A program made the position numbers and the translations under genes. A DNA stretch of 13,758 bases from Spirochaetaceae bacterium (GTDB lineage Bacteria; Spirochaetota; Spirochaetia; Treponematales; Breznakiellaceae). Positions 13,441-13,758 of the stretch are shown one piece after another. The stretch lies in the NCBI GenBank assembly GCA_031257135.1, contig JAIRPH010000206.1:1-13758 (forward strand), read 5' to 3'. Below the pieces are notes generated by a model. That model ran no database searches, was not told the origin of the DNA, and worked only from the letters and a program-made list of their open reading frames with translations. Numbering within the stretch: position 1 is the first letter of the stretch; the number at the start of each line of letters is the position of its first letter.

Positions 13441-13758
13441 TCAACGCTTTTCCTGTTCCAAAGCCTCGACTTTCTCGGTGAAAACCGGCGGACACACGAA
13501 GCAGGACTCTCCGGTGGCGAGATTGACGGGCATTTGGTCGCTTGCGCCTTTGGCGTGGATTTCGCCGGTAGCCTCATTCACGAGTTCATACCGGATACGC
13601 AGACCGTTTTCGTATTCCTCCAGCGAGGCTTTCGCCAAGACTCTGTCCCGAAACTTGAAGGGCTTGAGGTACTTTACCGATATACTGGTTACTGGAAACG
13701 CGTAGCCCGATTCTTTCATTTCCGTATAGCCGTAGCCTATTTTGTCCAGCAACGCGCA
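13441..13758 (-). CDS. YbgC/FadM-type hotdog acyl-CoA thioesterase, partial at N-terminus
   Basis: The frame is open through the right edge, giving the last 105 residues. The first codons read CALLDKIGYGYTEMKESGYAFPV, the stretch after the family active-site region (usually a YxxYFEEAR-like sequence), so a TTG at 13752 is internal and the real start lies outside. SISVKYLKPFKFRDRVLAKASL (strand with the RYLKP-like turn) and LRIRYELVNEATGEIHAKG complete the hotdog fold. The C-terminal tail ends in a charged helix (FTEKVEALEQEKR). The catalytic Asp of the family is not in view. Members hydrolyse acyl-CoA or acyl-ACP; substrate unknown here. Convergent with alr. Confidence 0.85.
   Translation of the reverse strand, partial: CALLDKIGYGYTEMKESGYAFPVTSISVKYLKPFKFRDRVLAKASLEEYENGLRIRYELVNEATGEIHAKGASDQMPVNLATGESCFVCPPVFTEKVEALEQEKR

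Overview
The window reads as about 13.8 kb of spirochaete chromosome, most likely a Treponema-type organism of the insect-gut group. This is inference from gene content: a tlyC-type CBS protein run together with PhoH, a 7TM-HD protein, YbeY and a large TPR protein; an InlB-repeat/vWA lipoprotein with a loose lipobox; and small stand-alone XRE regulators. Base composition is near 50% GC. No rRNA, tRNA, insertion sequence, integrase or CRISPR array was seen. The layout is gene-dense, and no stretch over 300 bases lacks a gene.

Left region (1-2434). A surface lipoprotein gene on the minus strand runs off the left edge. It carries an InlB-type repeat and a von Willebrand A fold whose MIDAS-bearing first strand and helix appear at the C-terminal end, which suggests a circularly permuted domain. 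Facing it is a small XRE regulator gene. The two share a short intergenic region with overlapping divergent promoters built around an 11-bp palindrome. The lipoprotein message has a long leader with a terminator-like hairpin and a GNRA-capped hairpin next to its Shine-Dalgarno site. A second XRE gene follows, with its own upstream inverted repeat and a probably leaderless start.

Central operon (8967 down to 2481, minus strand). phoH, a 7TM-HD cyclic-di-AMP phosphodiesterase-type gene, ybeY, a tlyC/corC-like gene and a 660-residue exported TPR protein are translationally coupled. The last three junctions are 4-base ATGA overlaps. PhoH and YbeY point to RNA metabolism and ribosome quality control, the HD protein to nucleotide signalling, and the last two products to the envelope or ion balance.

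Right region (9062-13758). Short, mostly convergent or divergent single-gene units: a small putative lipoprotein (+), a PfkB-family sugar-phosphate kinase (-) with a clear intrinsic terminator, a dCMP deaminase (+), an unrecognised 334-residue protein (-), alanine racemase (+) with a probable leaderless promoter, and a YbgC-type hotdog thioesterase (-) cut by the right edge. Convergent pairs end within 0-52 bases of each other.
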